From positions 1 to 62,831 of the forward strand of contig NW_026516392.1 in assembly GCF_025602895.1 (NCBI RefSeq): a stretch of 62,831 nt of DNA. Reading direction: 5' to 3'. Origin of the DNA: Polychytrium aggregatum. Taxonomy: Eukaryota > Chytridiomycota > Chytridiomycetes > Polychytriales. Position 1 is the first letter of the stretch, and every line of letters starts with the position of its first letter. The notes under the pieces were generated by a model. That model was not told where the DNA came from, made no database searches, and was given only the letters and a program-made list of their open reading frames with translations. Positions 42,854-55,038 of this stretch are shown piece after piece. The position numbers and the translations under genes are program-made.

Positions 42854-44696
42854 CTACGGCACCGGCTGTGGTGAGTCCGAGGCGTTCGAATTGATGCAGT
42901 CTGTCGAATGAGGCGACGATGTTTCCGGATAGATCGTAGTACTGGCCGCCGGATCCTTGCTGTCGGTGGGTTTGGACGCATTCTCCTGTGCGGCATTGCG
43001 GTTGCGGGCCTTCCATCCCTGGCGCCGGTTCTGGAACCAAATCTGGACAGCCCGTGGGGTCATGTCGCATCGCCGAGCAAGCTCGAGCCGCTCGTTGGTG
43101 GATGGGAAGTGTGTCCGCTCGAAGGTGGCACTCAGAATAGCGAGTTGCTCGGGATTGACACGACGCCGCTTCTTGCGATTGTCCAGGCTGGGATAGTCAG
43201 CAGCGTGCTGGCTCGGTTCGTCGGCCACCAGCGGTGGATATGCCAAGTGGGCATCGTAGCCACCGGGGTAGACGTCTGGATGGGATGGTGCGGCTGAGCT
43301 CAACTGGGGGTTGTGCTGTGGATAGTGCAGCGCCGCTCGGTGATGCACCAGAGAATGTTGCTGCGGAGGAGGATAGGATGGCTGCGGTTGCTGCAGTTGC
43401 TGCGGCTGCTGTGGGTGATGATGTGGGTGGTGCTGCGGTGCAAGGTGGTGCGGAAGCGGATGGTGAACCGGATGGTGAATCGGATGGTGGTGAGCCATGG
43501 GTTGATCGGGAGCGCCGGAGTGGTGAGCGGGCTGGCCCATCATTGGCCGATGGTCGTCCGCCTGATGTCGATTTGGATGGAGCCTGTCGGTCAGGTCCAG
43601 ATTGCCGTGCGAATCGATGCACCAGCGGCGAGTTTGGTGAACAGGGGTAACAAGAAAAGGGAAATTAGCTTATATGCGGCCCATACACGAGCAAGACTGC
43701 ATTGGTGCAAAACCGTCGAGAGCACTCAGACATGCAGTACTCGGCCGAATCCGCTCGTCCTAATCAGCTCGGCGTGCGCATCCGCGGGAAGGATCTGCAC
43801 AGCCCACGCATGCTGCACAACGCTGCTGCATACTCTTGCGGCACGGGTTCAGTGACAACATACCGAGCATCAGTCCAAGACAAGTCTTTTGGGTCTGCGG
43901 AATGTATATTCGGTTGGCGGCTGTGGCTGGACACAGAGCGATCCAAGGAGTAAGCCTGATGCGGCAGCAGTTCGGGCTGTTGGCGGATCGACATGGCTTG
44001 GCTCAGCGACGATGGCCCAACCCCCGGGTCCGAGAGCGGTCGGCCCGAGGGCAGTAGGTCGCCGTGAGACCAAGCAGACGCAGGGCCAGCCTCGGTGCGT
44101 GGGTTGGACTGGGACGAGATGTGGTAGCCCGGGCGGCCTGGTTGCGATACAGGCGAAGGCGTTGGATAGGATTGTGGCTGCGGTTGCGGAGCAGGCGATG
44201 GCGCCGACAGCGACGGCGGGTACGATGCTGGATCTGAGGGATGAGACTTTTTGGACGGCGTAGCTGCCTCGCCGTAGGCCGACAACGAGGATGCAGGAGC
44301 ACGGGGAGGTTCAACCGGCATAGATGGTGCAAGCGGTTGGTGAGAAGCCCCAGAGGCGTATTCAAAGTTTCGGATCGAGCCGGGTGGTGATGGGTTGTAT
44401 CGGCCTTCGCTGGTGCCCGGGGTCGAGAGCCGGCCACCCAGCGATTGCGAGGATCGATCCGAGGCTGAATGCGGATACAGCGGGGCGGTCATGACGAGCG
44501 GACGCCTCGAGGCAATGTCGTAGGAGCGATCATAGGAGCGAGGTGCACTCGATAGCCGTGGCGCTGAGCTGACAAGGGGATAGTGGTAGGGCGACGAGGA
44601 TTCAGAAGCCGATGCGCTGTGCAGTCGCTGGCGACGGTGAAAGGAGATGCTCGAGTCGAGGTCGGCAAAGGACGGCAGTCGTGCGCGGGAGCCCAT
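42854..44696 (-). CDS. homeodomain transcription factor 1
   Basis: Two minus-strand exons (44696-43834 and 43583-42854) join in phase to 530 residues. The donor is GTATGC at 43833 and the acceptor is 'gacag' before 43583. The N-terminal 287 residues are Ser/Pro-rich and low in complexity. Next is a His/Gln/Pro-rich stretch with many 'HHP' steps, then the homeodomain: basic arm 'NRKKRRRVNPEQ', helix 1 'LAILSATFERTHFPS' and recognition helix 'AVQIWFQNRRQGWKAR'. It is a non-TALE 60-residue type with standard Trp, Phe, Asn and Arg in helix 3. Targets are unknown. A second homeobox gene lies about 3.6 kb away in the opposite direction. Confidence 0.85.
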
Positions 44697-46509
44697 GATG
44701 AGGATCGCCGCTGGCGTCGGGGAGGAGAGGGGGAGGGCCGGGGACTGAAGGCACAAGAGCCGAAGCTGGGGAGGCGAGGGACACTCGGGATTACTCGCGA
44801 GATCGGCAGTTGGTTTCGCTGTCTGTCCAGATTGTGGAGACGGGTGGTCGATGCAGGACCAGGTCGCTGGAGCAGGTGGCGGGAACGACGGCCGAGTTGG
44901 TCAGAGGCTGGAGAGAAGCAGCCGGATAGGAGCAGCCAGTGAACTAGCGTTGCGGATGCCGAAAGAACAGCAGAACAGCGTCGAGAGCGGACAGGGCGGT
45001 GCCGAACAGGCCGGGAGCGAGCAGCCGACCGGTGCTATTTCGGCTCGGGAGTGCGGGTTCGGGGACGGGATCGGAATCAGGAGCCTGTGCAGGCGACCTT
45101 GATGGAGCCGTCGAGGGAAAGTCGTGAATGGGCAAAAGGAGAGGGCAAGGAATCAGGGCCGAGGCAGCGGAGCGACCTCCGGCGAGCGGATAATGCCAAA
45201 GGCGATGCTTGAGGGCGATGTCGGTGCTGGAGCTGGAGCTGGAGCTGGGCTGTAGCTGGCAGAAGGAAAGGCAAGGACGTTTCGGGGAGGCGAGGAGCAG
45301 CGACGCCCGACAAGGTTATGATTGGTGTGCAAGGAGCACTGGGCTGTGGCTGGAGCTGATGCTGGTGCTGGCGATCGAGGGCCCCGGCACAGGCACAATG
45401 TTTACACAACAGCGACGGGACGAGGAGCAGGACGGCCTGCGTCGGGATGCGGGCGCGAGGAAGGTCGGGGGTCGAGATCGAGCAGGCAAAGAAGACTCGG
45501 GGGGGCGGTCGCAGTTGGAGCGAGGCGGCTGTCCGAGCCGATCCAAGTGGTTACAAATTTGATGGCAGCAGGAGAGCAACGGCGCTGAAGGGCCAGGCGG
45601 TGGGTGGAGAGACCATCGGCCTTGTTGGTGGAGAGGAAAGTGGTCTTGTGGCCGGCACGAAAGGGGCTTTTGTGCGCCTGGCGGGGGGCCATTTGCGCCG
45701 GGCGATTGCAACATCTGCTCACAAGACCGGTGCTGTGGCCGCACTTGCCCCGGTTGCGGTGGTTAGTGGGCGATGGCGATGGGACGGCGATGGGACGGCG
45801 ATGGGACAGGGACAGGGAGACGGGCTGGCTGGGACAGGCGAGAGCAACAACGCAAGAACAACCACGATGCAGAGCGCATGGGATGGCATGGCCGTCGCCC
45901 TGCCGGGCCGCAGATTGCCCGGCAGGCACACCGGGGGTGCGTGCGAACTCTATCGTTGTTGATGATGATGTTGATGTTGTTGTCGTTGTTGATGTTGTTG
46001 TTGGAGTTGTTGTTGTCGTTGTTGTTGGAGCTTGGCCATTATCGCTTCGTTGTTTGGCGTCGCTTTGCAGCGCTGCTCTCGTCAGCAAACATACCCACAA
46101 CGCTCATACCACGTCCGCAACAGTCACTGCGTGCCGCACTCGGCAGCAAGGTGCTGGAGCGTTCGATTTCCAGAGTGGGGTGGCTCATTTGGCAGTAATG
46201 AACTGGCCGGATGTACTTTGGCCCAAAGGACACAGCCGGCCTTGCGACCGAGTCCGGTGGCGCCTGTCGCCGCGCACAGTCGTCCAAGCCCAATGCGCAG
46301 TGGCCAGCCGCGCTCTGGCTGTCTGTGGCCGGCCACCGCACACCCACACTCTGGCCCTCGTCTGCTGCCGCACTCTGGCTGCCCGGCCTGCTCTCCTTTG
46401 CCCGCTCTTTCCAGCCGCTCCTGCTGTCTCGTCGCCCCTCACGCCCACCACCAATCCAGCCCAATCCACTGCCAATCCCGCAATCCAGCCCAGTTCCGTT
46501 CAAGCGGCC
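44697..46509. other. long upstream region between homeobox 1 and PEN-2
   Basis: 1.8 kb with several repeats: 'ctggag' hexamers at about 45228-45250, 'gatgggacggc' at about 45777-45810, and GTT/GAT trinucleotides at 45958-46030. Open frames overlap on both strands and show no domain. Long upstream regions are usual for developmental regulators. Confidence 0.5.
45958..46030 (+). repeat. GTT/GAT trinucleotide repeat
   Basis: Imperfect array of 'gttgttgat/gttgttgtc' units. Confidence 0.85.
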
Positions 46510-47142
46510 ATGGTCAAAATCGACAAAATGAAGGATCCCGAGATCCTCAAGATCGCCCGGACCTATTTCTTTGTCGGCCTGGCCTTTCTGCCGTGGCTCT
46601 GGCTGATCAACTTCCTGTACATCTTTCCCATCATCCGAAAGCGGCCCTCGCTCGATCGGCAAATCGTCCGATGTAAGTCGAAGGAACGGGACTGAGCAGC
46701 GACCACCCATACTCATCGTCGGCGAATCGGTGTCCTCTGGCAGACCCGGCATTCGTCGCAGAAGGGCGGCATTTCACTCTATCCAGACGCCTCGTCCTGG
46801 CTGTGTCGCTCGTTGCCTGATTTCTTGCCTGGTCAGGCTGCTTGCCTGGTCAGGCTGCTTGCCTGGCTGCTTGCCTGCGACGCAATTCCCTCCATTGTCG
46901 ACCGTCTTGTCCTTGCCCTCTCTCCCACCCAGAGTGGATCGAGATGCATGCTCCGGCGCTGACCGACCAACCCCCACCATTCTCCTCCCTGCTGTCTGCT
47001 GTCAGATGTATGGATGTCGCTCGCGGGCTCGATCGTCTGGCTGGTCATTCTCCTGGTCTGGATAACGCTGTACCTGACCCAGCGCAACCGATACGGCACA
47101 ATCGCCGATGCAATCGCCATCAACATCCCAATAGGCTGGTAG
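46510..47142 (+). CDS. gamma-secretase subunit PEN-2
   Basis: Two exons (46510-46672, 47006-47142) join in phase to 99 residues; animal PEN-2 has about 101. The signature 'ARTYFFVGLAFLPWLWLINF' starts in exon 1, with 'FLPxLW' as in all PEN-2. Exon 2 gives 'YVWMSLAGSIVWLVILLVW' and 'ITLYLTQRNRYG', matching the second membrane helix and the NRYG-like turn, ending 'INIPIGW'. PEN-2 is the smallest part of the gamma-secretase intramembrane protease and triggers presenilin autoprocessing. The other subunits are not in this window. The 333-bp intron contains an 18-bp repeat. Most familiar fungi lack this complex. Confidence 0.92.
46820..46876 (+). repeat. 18-bp tandem repeat in PEN-2 intron
   Basis: About three copies of 'cttgcctggtcaggctg', the last shortened. 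Wholly intronic. Confidence 0.85.
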
Positions 47143-48260
47143 CCAAACCAAACGATACAGCCGTGTTCACCAACAGCCCGTGCGTAGCTTCGAGTATCGG
47201 GACCAACAGCGAACCCTTGCTCGCGGGGTTGTAGACTGGACTGGACTGGACCGGATTGGACTGTTTTGTATTTCCTTTTTTTTTTGGCTCCGAGACAGTA
47301 CTCTGTCTATATTCCCACCATCATTCTTGTCGTCCCTACCGCCCACCATCTCAGCGATGGATCCCTTGATGTCGCCGCTTGGCCCACATGCCGCTGCAAC
47401 GCACCGGCCATTGTCGTCCGAGGGCCAGGCGGCACATTCGATCATCGAGGCACCATCCACAAAACGAGCCGTCTGTCGTTATGCCAATTTTGTCGCTGCG
47501 TCTCCGTGGTCCGCCTGCATGTATCTGATAGACACATACATATACTGTACAGCTTGTTCGGAACGAAGCGAGATGGTGTGTGCCCCCGAGTGTCCCTCAG
47601 CGACCTGCGAGTCTGCGGCAGCAGCACTGAGCCTGGCCAACCTCCTCTGCCCTTGCGGCGGCCCGTCTTCGAGAGCCAGGCTTGCCACATCAACCGATGG
47701 CATCGACAGTCAAGAATCAATCGAATCCCAGCGATGCATCCGTCGCACCGGACTGGGCCGGCGATTGGCCACTCCCAGGCTGGCATTCGCCCAAAAAAAA
47801 AAAATCACGAGACGCACGCTCCCAAATCGATTCGCCGCACTGCCGATTGATTTCCAAGCACCGCTTTCCATCTGCTCAGTGCAAAACTTATCAACACCGG
47901 GCAGGCAAGCGAGGCAGCGAAACCGCTCTGTTGGCTGCATCGACGCAGGCTCGGTAAGCATCACACACCTGCTTGCACTGGGTTCTGGTGCGGGCTTGGT
48001 GTCGCTGGCGGGGTGTGGCCCCACTCAGCAGCCGCTTTGCGAAAGCCCGAACCCAAATCACCCATCCGCTATTCCGTTCGTCCAAGATAGCAGTCGCAGA
48101 CGCATTTCCCCCAACGTACATGCAGCAAAACAGTGGTCCGAGGCTAACCCCAATCCTGTCGTGCCGCTCCTCGCCCACCTTGGGTCTGTGTCTGCGTTGC
48201 TCCCTGCCTCCCCAGATTCTCTGAGGCAAGGTCCTGCGACTTCTTTGCCCCTTCCCAGCG
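47143..48260. other. upstream region of homeobox 2
   Basis: 1.1 kb. A long open frame on + overlaps here but is rich in Cys/Ser/Pro, runs through poly-T and poly-A tracts and has no domain. No gene supported. Confidence 0.5.
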
Positions 48261-50031
48261 ATGGACAACACAAATCCCTTCCTGGACGGCTCCTCGGCTC
48301 GGCATCATCGGCACGAGCGGTCTGTGAATCCGTTCTATGACACGCTGTGTCGCTCTCGAGACGAGCAGGATTCCAAAAGGCATTCCAATATGCGTCACAG
48401 CAGCCCCGTCCTGAAGCACACCATCATATCAGACCACGACGAACGGAGCTGGGCTTCGCATTCATCGCCGCCTCTGGCTGCACCGGCATCCGACCTGTCG
48501 AGGATCCCAAAGAAACAAAAGACTGACCTCGGCCATGGTAATGTGTAGTCCAGCAGGCACGAATGCGAGGCGGGAGGAGAGCGGCAGGGATTCGCACCCG
48601 ATGCCGTCTGTGCAGACCGTGGGAGCCGGCGACAACAGCTGGAATGGAATCAATGCCACAGGTCCTGGCGGCTGGTGGTCGGGAGGGCTTGCCCAACGAG
48701 TTTGGTTTCCTCCGCAATTCGCCGCTGCGGCACCGTCCCCATCTCTCGATGTCTTGGAATTGCGCTCGGCAACGGCTCGATAATGCTCTGTGCTCTGAAG
48801 CATTCGTCGTCGCCGAACCAACACATTTCCAGATTGCTGCTCCTTATCTGATGTCATTTTGCGCATCTCGACTTGTACCCGCGGCTGCTGACTCTCATCG
48901 ACCCCGACCATCCGCAACTTTCCAGAGACCCACACCCTTGTCAAGCCGGTCATGAACGCTACGGATGCGCCAAATACAAAACACTCGGCCTCCGAGGCCA
49001 TCGCAGCAACCGCACTCATTCAAATAGCCACTCTCCCGCCCCCGCAATGCGCTCAGCGGCCGCTGACACCTCGCTCGTCGGGCGATGTGTCGCCCAGACG
49101 GTCAGCAAGCCAAGCCATCTCGCCGAACCATCACCTTCGCTCCAGCCCAAACCATAACCAGAGCCAAGTTCCCGACCCTTTCCACACGCCTACCCGGAAG
49201 CGGCAACAGAATCCGATGCTGATGCTTACGCCTGTCTCCCCCGGCCATGTGCGCCAGGTCTCGTCCCAAGCGAGCGAGCCGCCGAGCCGCCCTCACCACG
49301 AAACGCACCATACCCATCAAGCTCCTGCCGCCCTTTCCGTCTCGCCTCAGCCCACGAGTGCCGACCCTGGATCGTTGGTAAGCCCATCTATCCGGCACGA
49401 AGGCCTCGGCATGCCCCTGCCGCTGCCACGGCCGATGCGCGAGCCCTTCCAGCGAGAGTCCTTCAAGTTTGTCAACGAGTCCATCTCGCCGAAATTCTCT
49501 CCAGACAAGAACGCCAACCCGACGTCGCAGCGGGGGCCTGCTTCCCGTGCCCTCCAGAACATTGTGTTCCACTCGCACCATCACGATAGCAAACCCAAGC
49601 GTCACCGGCTCAACAAGTTTCAGCTGGACGTCCTCAACATGGTCTTCGAGAGGGCCTTCTATCCAAGCGCGGCTACTCGTGAGGCACTGGCGGCCAAGCT
49701 CGATATGGAGCCCAAGGCGGTGCAGGTGTGGTTCCAGAACCAGAGACAGAACTGGCGGGGCAAAGTCCAAAAGACACAAGACCCGAGCCAAAAGGACCAG
49801 GATCTCGTCAGCTCTGAGGCCAGTGCCCCTTCGAGCGATGCCCCGGTGCCGGCTCGGCCGCGCGGAAAGCGCCAGTCGGCAAAGAACACCCTCAAGCGAG
49901 AGGACGCTCACGAAGGCAAGGATGTCGATCTCGACGAGATCTTTGCCCAGCTCTCACGCCCCCAAGGCGATCAACCCGTCGACATCTCGGTTCCCCGTAC
50001 GCCGTCTCCGCGTCCCCAGCCGCTGTCATAG
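48261..50031 (+). CDS. homeodomain transcription factor 2
   Basis: Exons 48261-48537 and 48926-50031 join in phase to 460 residues, with donor GTAATG and acceptor 'tttccag'. The N-terminus is polar and disordered. The homeodomain lies in exon 2: 'KPKRHRLNKFQLDVLNMVFE', 'RAFYPSAATREALAAKLDME', then 'AVQVWFQNQRQNWRGK'. The invariant WFQN core is kept, but the usual Arg at position 53 of WFQNRR is Gln here. A basic segment 'RPRGKRQSAKNTLKR' follows. Helix 1 and the 'FYPS' turn resemble homeobox 1, suggesting the two are paralogues. Promoter targets are unknown. Confidence 0.88.
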
Positions 50032-51246
50032 ATTCAGTCGGCCGGACCATCAAGTCGCAACCTCCCGCTGTTGTCTGATCGAGACCCAAGGCACTCCCGG
50101 CGAGCCACCGCCGCGTGATGTCTGACCATTCCAGCACAATTGTAGTCGAAACCTTTGCGTAGCCCAACGGGCCACCCAGACATCGGATCCGGCGTCCTTT
50201 GCCAATCTGCCTGCATCTATCTCGGAGCTGTGGCCGCTGCTGCATTACCCTGGCTACTGACAACCGCGTGGGCCTGTCTGCGGTCGGCGGTCTCATCGAC
50301 ATCGATCATTCCTCCCCTGTATCCTGCTTTGGGCTTTGGCCTGCTACTTTGAAATATGATACGCTGGCTGCACAGAGTACCTCCCCCCTTGCACACGAGA
50401 TGATGTGTCCCATTGTCAGTTCAATGCGCTGTATCGGCGCTCGACAAATCAATGGAACATACACTCCCCCGCACTCATCTCGCAGACAGCGACACGTTGC
50501 TGTTGCAGCCGACGGAAATCCATCTTCGTTGCCGGAAGCCAGCCATGTGAATCAGAGTCTCTCTCTGGAAGCCGTCGACAGGGCCGCAAGCAAGCACGGG
50601 ACACAGGAAACTTCGCTGATTCGGCTGTGGCACCCAGATATGACATCCACACCGGCGTTGCAGCGAGGCGAGTTCGTCATTGCCGTTCCCACCTCCCCAT
50701 CCCTTCCCTCCCTCTCCACCCAGCCCTAGTCGATAGCAACCACCCGGCCAGCCCCCTCCGTCCGTAAACAAACCAAATACCGGCATTGTCTTGGGCAACC
50801 CAGGAGCGAACAGCGCCGCTCGTCACAAACACACACATACATCAAGGCCAGCGGAGCACAACCCTCATTTCTCAGCCGCCCGGCTCTGCTCGCTCACCCG
50901 CACTCTGTTCCCACGGTGAGTGCAACGCCGTGCGATGTGTGATGGCTTCGAACGAGACAGTGGCACTCATCGCAACGCACAGCGATGCATGCCGACACAC
51001 ACCCATGCACAACCATGCACTCGGAGTGATCAATTGTACTTACGATGGCGCACAAACAGAACCGTATCTGCGTTAGGCGTCGCAACCTGACATCCCTTCG
51101 GCGCAGCCTTCCTGTCCTTGGCCACGAATATATCTCCAAGTGCCAACAGCATCCCGTCGACATTACATAGCAGCACACACACACCTGTCGGTGTCATTCT
51201 TTCAAGCCCTGCTTAGCATCACTCAGGTGTGGCTCGTATTTCTCCC
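50032..51246. other. intergenic between homeobox 2 and coiled-coil gene
   Basis: 1.2 kb without an exon chain or domain. A 176-codon open frame at 50199 lacks support. Confidence 0.45.
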
Positions 51247-53987
51247 ATGGCCGAATCTGTCAAGGACATTCTCGATTTCGATGACGACGACAGCGAGTCA
51301 GGCTCCGAGTGGGGCGTCCACCGGAACGACTCCAAGGAGGGCTCTCGCTCCTCGATAGCGGCCCGGCGGCAAAGCGAAGGCCCAGGAGATCTTGAGCACA
51401 TTCGCTCCGACAACGAGCCTATTGTCGAGGAGCCCAGCGGCGTCCCACGCCTGAGCACACCGGCATCTGCTCCCGGGCGGTACCGGAGGCGGCCTACGGA
51501 GACCTTCCTGACCATGACTCCCTATGCGGAAAGGAAAGAGACGCCGTCGCCGACAGAGCCAGCCCCGCCCAAGGAGGAGCGGCCTGTTTCGCCTGCGGTG
51601 ATCTCACGGCCCTCCCGCAACAATGCATTCGGCCGACTCCCATCGAATTCCGACCAGTCGTCGTTTCGGTCCATGGCGGACCAGCGCAAAGACGAAAACA
51701 AACCTCCAGTCAAGGAGGTCGTCCAGCGTACCCTCAGCGCCATGGCCGAGCGAAACGTCATCCCGCAGAGGGCATCGGCAGAGGCACTGCCGAGCTTCGA
51801 GATGCTAGATCTGGTTGACCTGCTGGACCGAGTCCTGGAGAAGCTCGAAGTCTTTCCGACCTCGCACACGCCGCTCTCGCCCGAGACCGACTTTGTGCCG
51901 ACCGACGGCAGCAGCCCGACGGCGGCCGATTTCAAGATCCTCCAGGTCAAGATCCGGACCCAGAACCACATCATCACGGAGCTGGGCCGTCGCATCGACC
52001 GATTTAAAAAGTCAATCGAGGACCTCACCGGCAAGGTTGGCCAGCTCTCGAAGGAGAAGGAGCAGCTGGCCAGCGAATGTGAGAACCTGCGCAAGAACGG
52101 CCCCGTTGGAGTCAGTGCGGTTCTGGGCGACGTCACAAACGGACTGCTTGGTCTGCGGCGACCAGGCCGGCTGTCGACACCATCGGCGGCAGCGCTCGAG
52201 GGCAAAGGCAACGACCAGGAAACTGGACTCTCGGGCCTCCTGGATGAGCTGGAGCTCGACGTCACCAAGGAGGAGCTGGAGCTGGAGCTCAAGCAACGAG
52301 CCCTGGCACAGAAGCAGGAGCATACCGCAAGACTGCAGCAAAAGATCGAGAAAGAGAAACAGGCGGCCGATTCCACAGAGCCCGAGATCTCTGTGCCAGA
52401 TCCATTTGCGCGAACAGGTATGCCTGAGCCTGGTGATTCAGGGCGATATCCGGTTTACTGATCGAGCTATCGTCACAAATACCACGGGTACTCTTGCGCA
52501 GATGACGGCGAGACGCCCACAAAGATAACCCGCGAGATGCTCGTCGAGGCAGCCCGGATGATCTCGACCAAGAAGCAGTACGACCACCCGACGACTCTGG
52601 GCGTCGGCTTTGTTCATCAAGTGGCGAAGGATATAAGCCAGATGGGGTAAGCCCGACAGGAGCGGGTCGGCCAAGCTTGCCGAAGCTCGTCATCGGTTGG
52701 AATGCGGGAGGTGCTCCCCTGCCAGTGCAAACATGACCATTGAGTGTGTAGATGCCGTCGGCAGAGCGCTGTTCCAAGGTCTTGGAGGCCTGATCGAGGT
52801 CGCTTGTCACAATGCGCTCACCGCCATCGCCTCCATCATCCATCTGCAGCAACCCCTATCACGGCGTCTCGAGGTCGCCATACCAGCAAGAGGCCCCGGG
52901 CTATCGGTCTACAAGGTTCCTGCAGCTCATCCAGAGCACCTCGGACCAGACACACCATCTTGCTTTGGTCATTGCCAAGCAAACGCAGGAGCTCCTGGCG
53001 ACAACCACGACGGAGGAGTACATCCGGGTGATCCACAATCAGTTCACCGAGATGACCAGCGCCTTCTACGAATGCCTGGATGTTCTGGCCGAGGAGCAGC
53101 GCGCATCGGAGCGGTGGCGATGGAAGTTTGAAAAGATCCTCCACAAGATCGAGCGGATCGAACGAAAGCGGCTGGAGGATCAAAGGGAGCGTGGACTGGA
53201 GTCCTACAAACGACAGTACCTTCTCAATGCTCTGGCTCCCATCACGCAGAAGCGTCGGGCCAGAAGCACCTCGGCCCGGCAGCCGCCTCCAACTTCGCCA
53301 TCACCCCCACCCAACATTGCGGCTCGGCCCATGACAGTTCCAATCGCACTGTCTTCGTTGCAGCCCCCACTATCACCGGATCCGTTCCCACAGTGCCCAC
53401 CGCCTCCCAGCGTGCCCCCGATCGCCATTCGGGTCTCAGACAACGCTCCAGATGCTGTCAGCGGATTCTCTGTCGCAATGTCGCATGTTTCAGCATCGGC
53501 CCCGACCACCAAGCATCGCCCGAAGCGAGTGAGTGTGTCCTTGCGCTCGTCGACACCTGCAAACGACCACACGGATGAGATCGACGAGTGGAAAGACGTT
53601 TCTCACCAAGCACCGAGAGCATCGACGGCCCCACCGACACTCTTTGGCATCTCGCCTGTCGGACTCGTGGCATCAGATCTAAAGGCGGTGCCGAGTCCTG
53701 CAGCCTCTGCCGAGAGACCGGATGAGCTTCCGCAGGCTGTGCTTCCCCAGCAGGTGCTCGACAGTCTCGATGGCCTGCACCTCAGCCGCAAAAAGGGTCG
53801 GTTCAAGATCCAGATGCCGGTGGTGGCTTCGCCGACGCCCTTTAACCTCGTTACCGAAACGGCGCCAGGCATCCGTGTGAAGTCCTCCAAGGCAGCGATC
53901 TGGCGAGCAGGGGGCCAAAAAACCAAGGTCGACAAGACCTTCCACAAGGCGCGGCAGTACTTGGAGGAGCTCAGGGTGGTGTCTTGA
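51247..53987 (+). CDS. large coiled-coil protein of unknown function
   Basis: Three exons (51247-52417, 52502-52646, 52850-53987) join in phase to 817 residues. The N-terminus is acidic ('DILDFDDDDSESGSEWG') and Ser/Pro-rich. A heptad-rich coiled coil runs at about residues 230-290 ('LGRRIDRFKKSIEDLTGKVG') and 335-380 ('KEELELELKQRALAQKQE'). A second helical region at about 440-560 contains 'LALVIAKQTQELLATTTTEE'. A long Pro/Ser-rich stretch then leads to a basic C-terminus 'KVDKTFHKARQYLEELRVVS'. No enzyme motif is visible. A cytoskeletal or centrosomal scaffold is plausible but not shown. Start is the first ATG of the frame. Confidence 0.8.
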
Positions 53988-54366
53988 TTGTCTCGATTCA
54001 CCCACGAGCCCGGGAGATGGGAAGAGGGTGGGGGCGACATCGGCCTGTGGGTCGGCGGCAGGCAAGCAGGGTCGAGTGTACCGACCAAGCGGTCAGAGAG
54101 TCTGCAGAGTTTGCAAAATGAAACAGTATACCCTGCTTCCATTGCTTGATATGCGTGGGAACATGCACATATCCATCACATCCTCGATTTCTGCCTCAAT
54201 CCTCGGCGCGGCCAGCACATCCACAATCAAGACACTCGTGTGAACGGACCCACAGGCGACCGCACTTCTCGCTCGATCTGCACGGCATCGTCGCCGTCAA
54301 GAGCACCCAACCGCTCTCAACACCCCGCTCCGCAGTTGCCGCTCTGTTTTCTCTGACCCAGTGGAG
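53988..54366. other. intergenic
   Basis: 379 bp; upstream region of the AIRIM-like gene, nothing else seen. Confidence 0.45.
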
Positions 54367-55038
54367 ATGAGTGCGTCGGCGCTGGTCCTGCAGTGGCATG
54401 ATCGCTTCGACAAGCTGTCGCTCCAGTGGCATCAGGCACATTCGCACTCGGTCTCGGTTCTCCAGAATATCCAGAACCTCGTGGAGCAGCGCCAGATGAC
54501 GCTGTCGTATCTCCCGGAACTCAACGATCCTCACCGGAACGCCGCCCACCCAATATTCGGAGCCGATACCCCATTGATACTGTCCCAGATCCCGGATCTG
54601 GTCCAGCGGCTTGGACTGAAGCAAACGGCCGCGATCGAAAGGTCTGTCAAGACGTTGCAAGCCGACCTCGAGGAGATCGGCCAGGTCGTTCGAGAAATGA
54701 ACAGGCTCAAGCAGGGCGCACTGGACCGGATTCGATCGTCGACCCCGCTCTTGGGGCCCGAAGACTCGGCGGCCGGTCCACTGCAGATCAGCCTGGTGGA
54801 GATGGCCGACTGGATCCAGACGATGGCTTCGTCGTATGACCGCGAGTCGTTTGCGCTAAAGCAGAGCGTCGGCCCAAGCGGACTCGATATCCTGTCGAAC
54901 GACGAGCAAAGCGATGCACTGGCACGAACCCTCGGTCGATGGAATGCACTGAGCCTCCTGGATCTCGACTTTGAAGCCATCGTGCGCGAGCGGGTCAAAG
55001 CCCTGCGACGATACGAGCGCCAAGCCAACCAGGGCTAG
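54367..55038 (+). CDS. helical protein, tentatively AIRIM (C1orf109)-like
   Basis: A single exon of 223 residues, mostly amphipathic helix. 'LVLQWHDRFDKLSLQWHQAH' opens the protein, 'LQADLEEIGQVVREMNRLKQ' is a probable coiled coil, and 'LVEMADWIQTMASSYDRESF' sits where C1orf109/AIRIM has its 'DMLEWLQDIERHYRKSY'-like segment. AIRIM works with the AFG2 ATPase in 60S ribosome maturation. The match rests on spacing and a few residues only. Start taken at 54367, just after 'gtggag'. Confidence 0.6.
   Translation: MSASALVLQWHDRFDKLSLQWHQAHSHSVSVLQNIQNLVEQRQMTLSYLPELNDPHRNAAHPIFGADTPLILSQIPDLVQRLGLKQTAAIERSVKTLQADLEEIGQVVREMNRLKQGALDRIRSSTPLLGPEDSAAGPLQISLVEMADWIQTMASSYDRESFALKQSVGPSGLDILSNDEQSDALARTLGRWNALSLLDLDFEAIVRERVKALRRYERQANQG

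Noticed and set aside
45402..46100. 232-codon minus-strand frame upstream of PEN-2
   Set aside because: Thr/Ser/Pro repeats caused by the trinucleotide array; no domain or exon chain.
47180..48340. 386-codon open frame on +
   Set aside because: Runs through poly-T and poly-A tracts, no family, overlaps the true start of homeobox 2 in another frame.
50199..50729. 176-codon frame on + between homeobox 2 and the coiled-coil gene
   Set aside because: No recognisable motif, and start and composition are unconvincing; left as intergenic.
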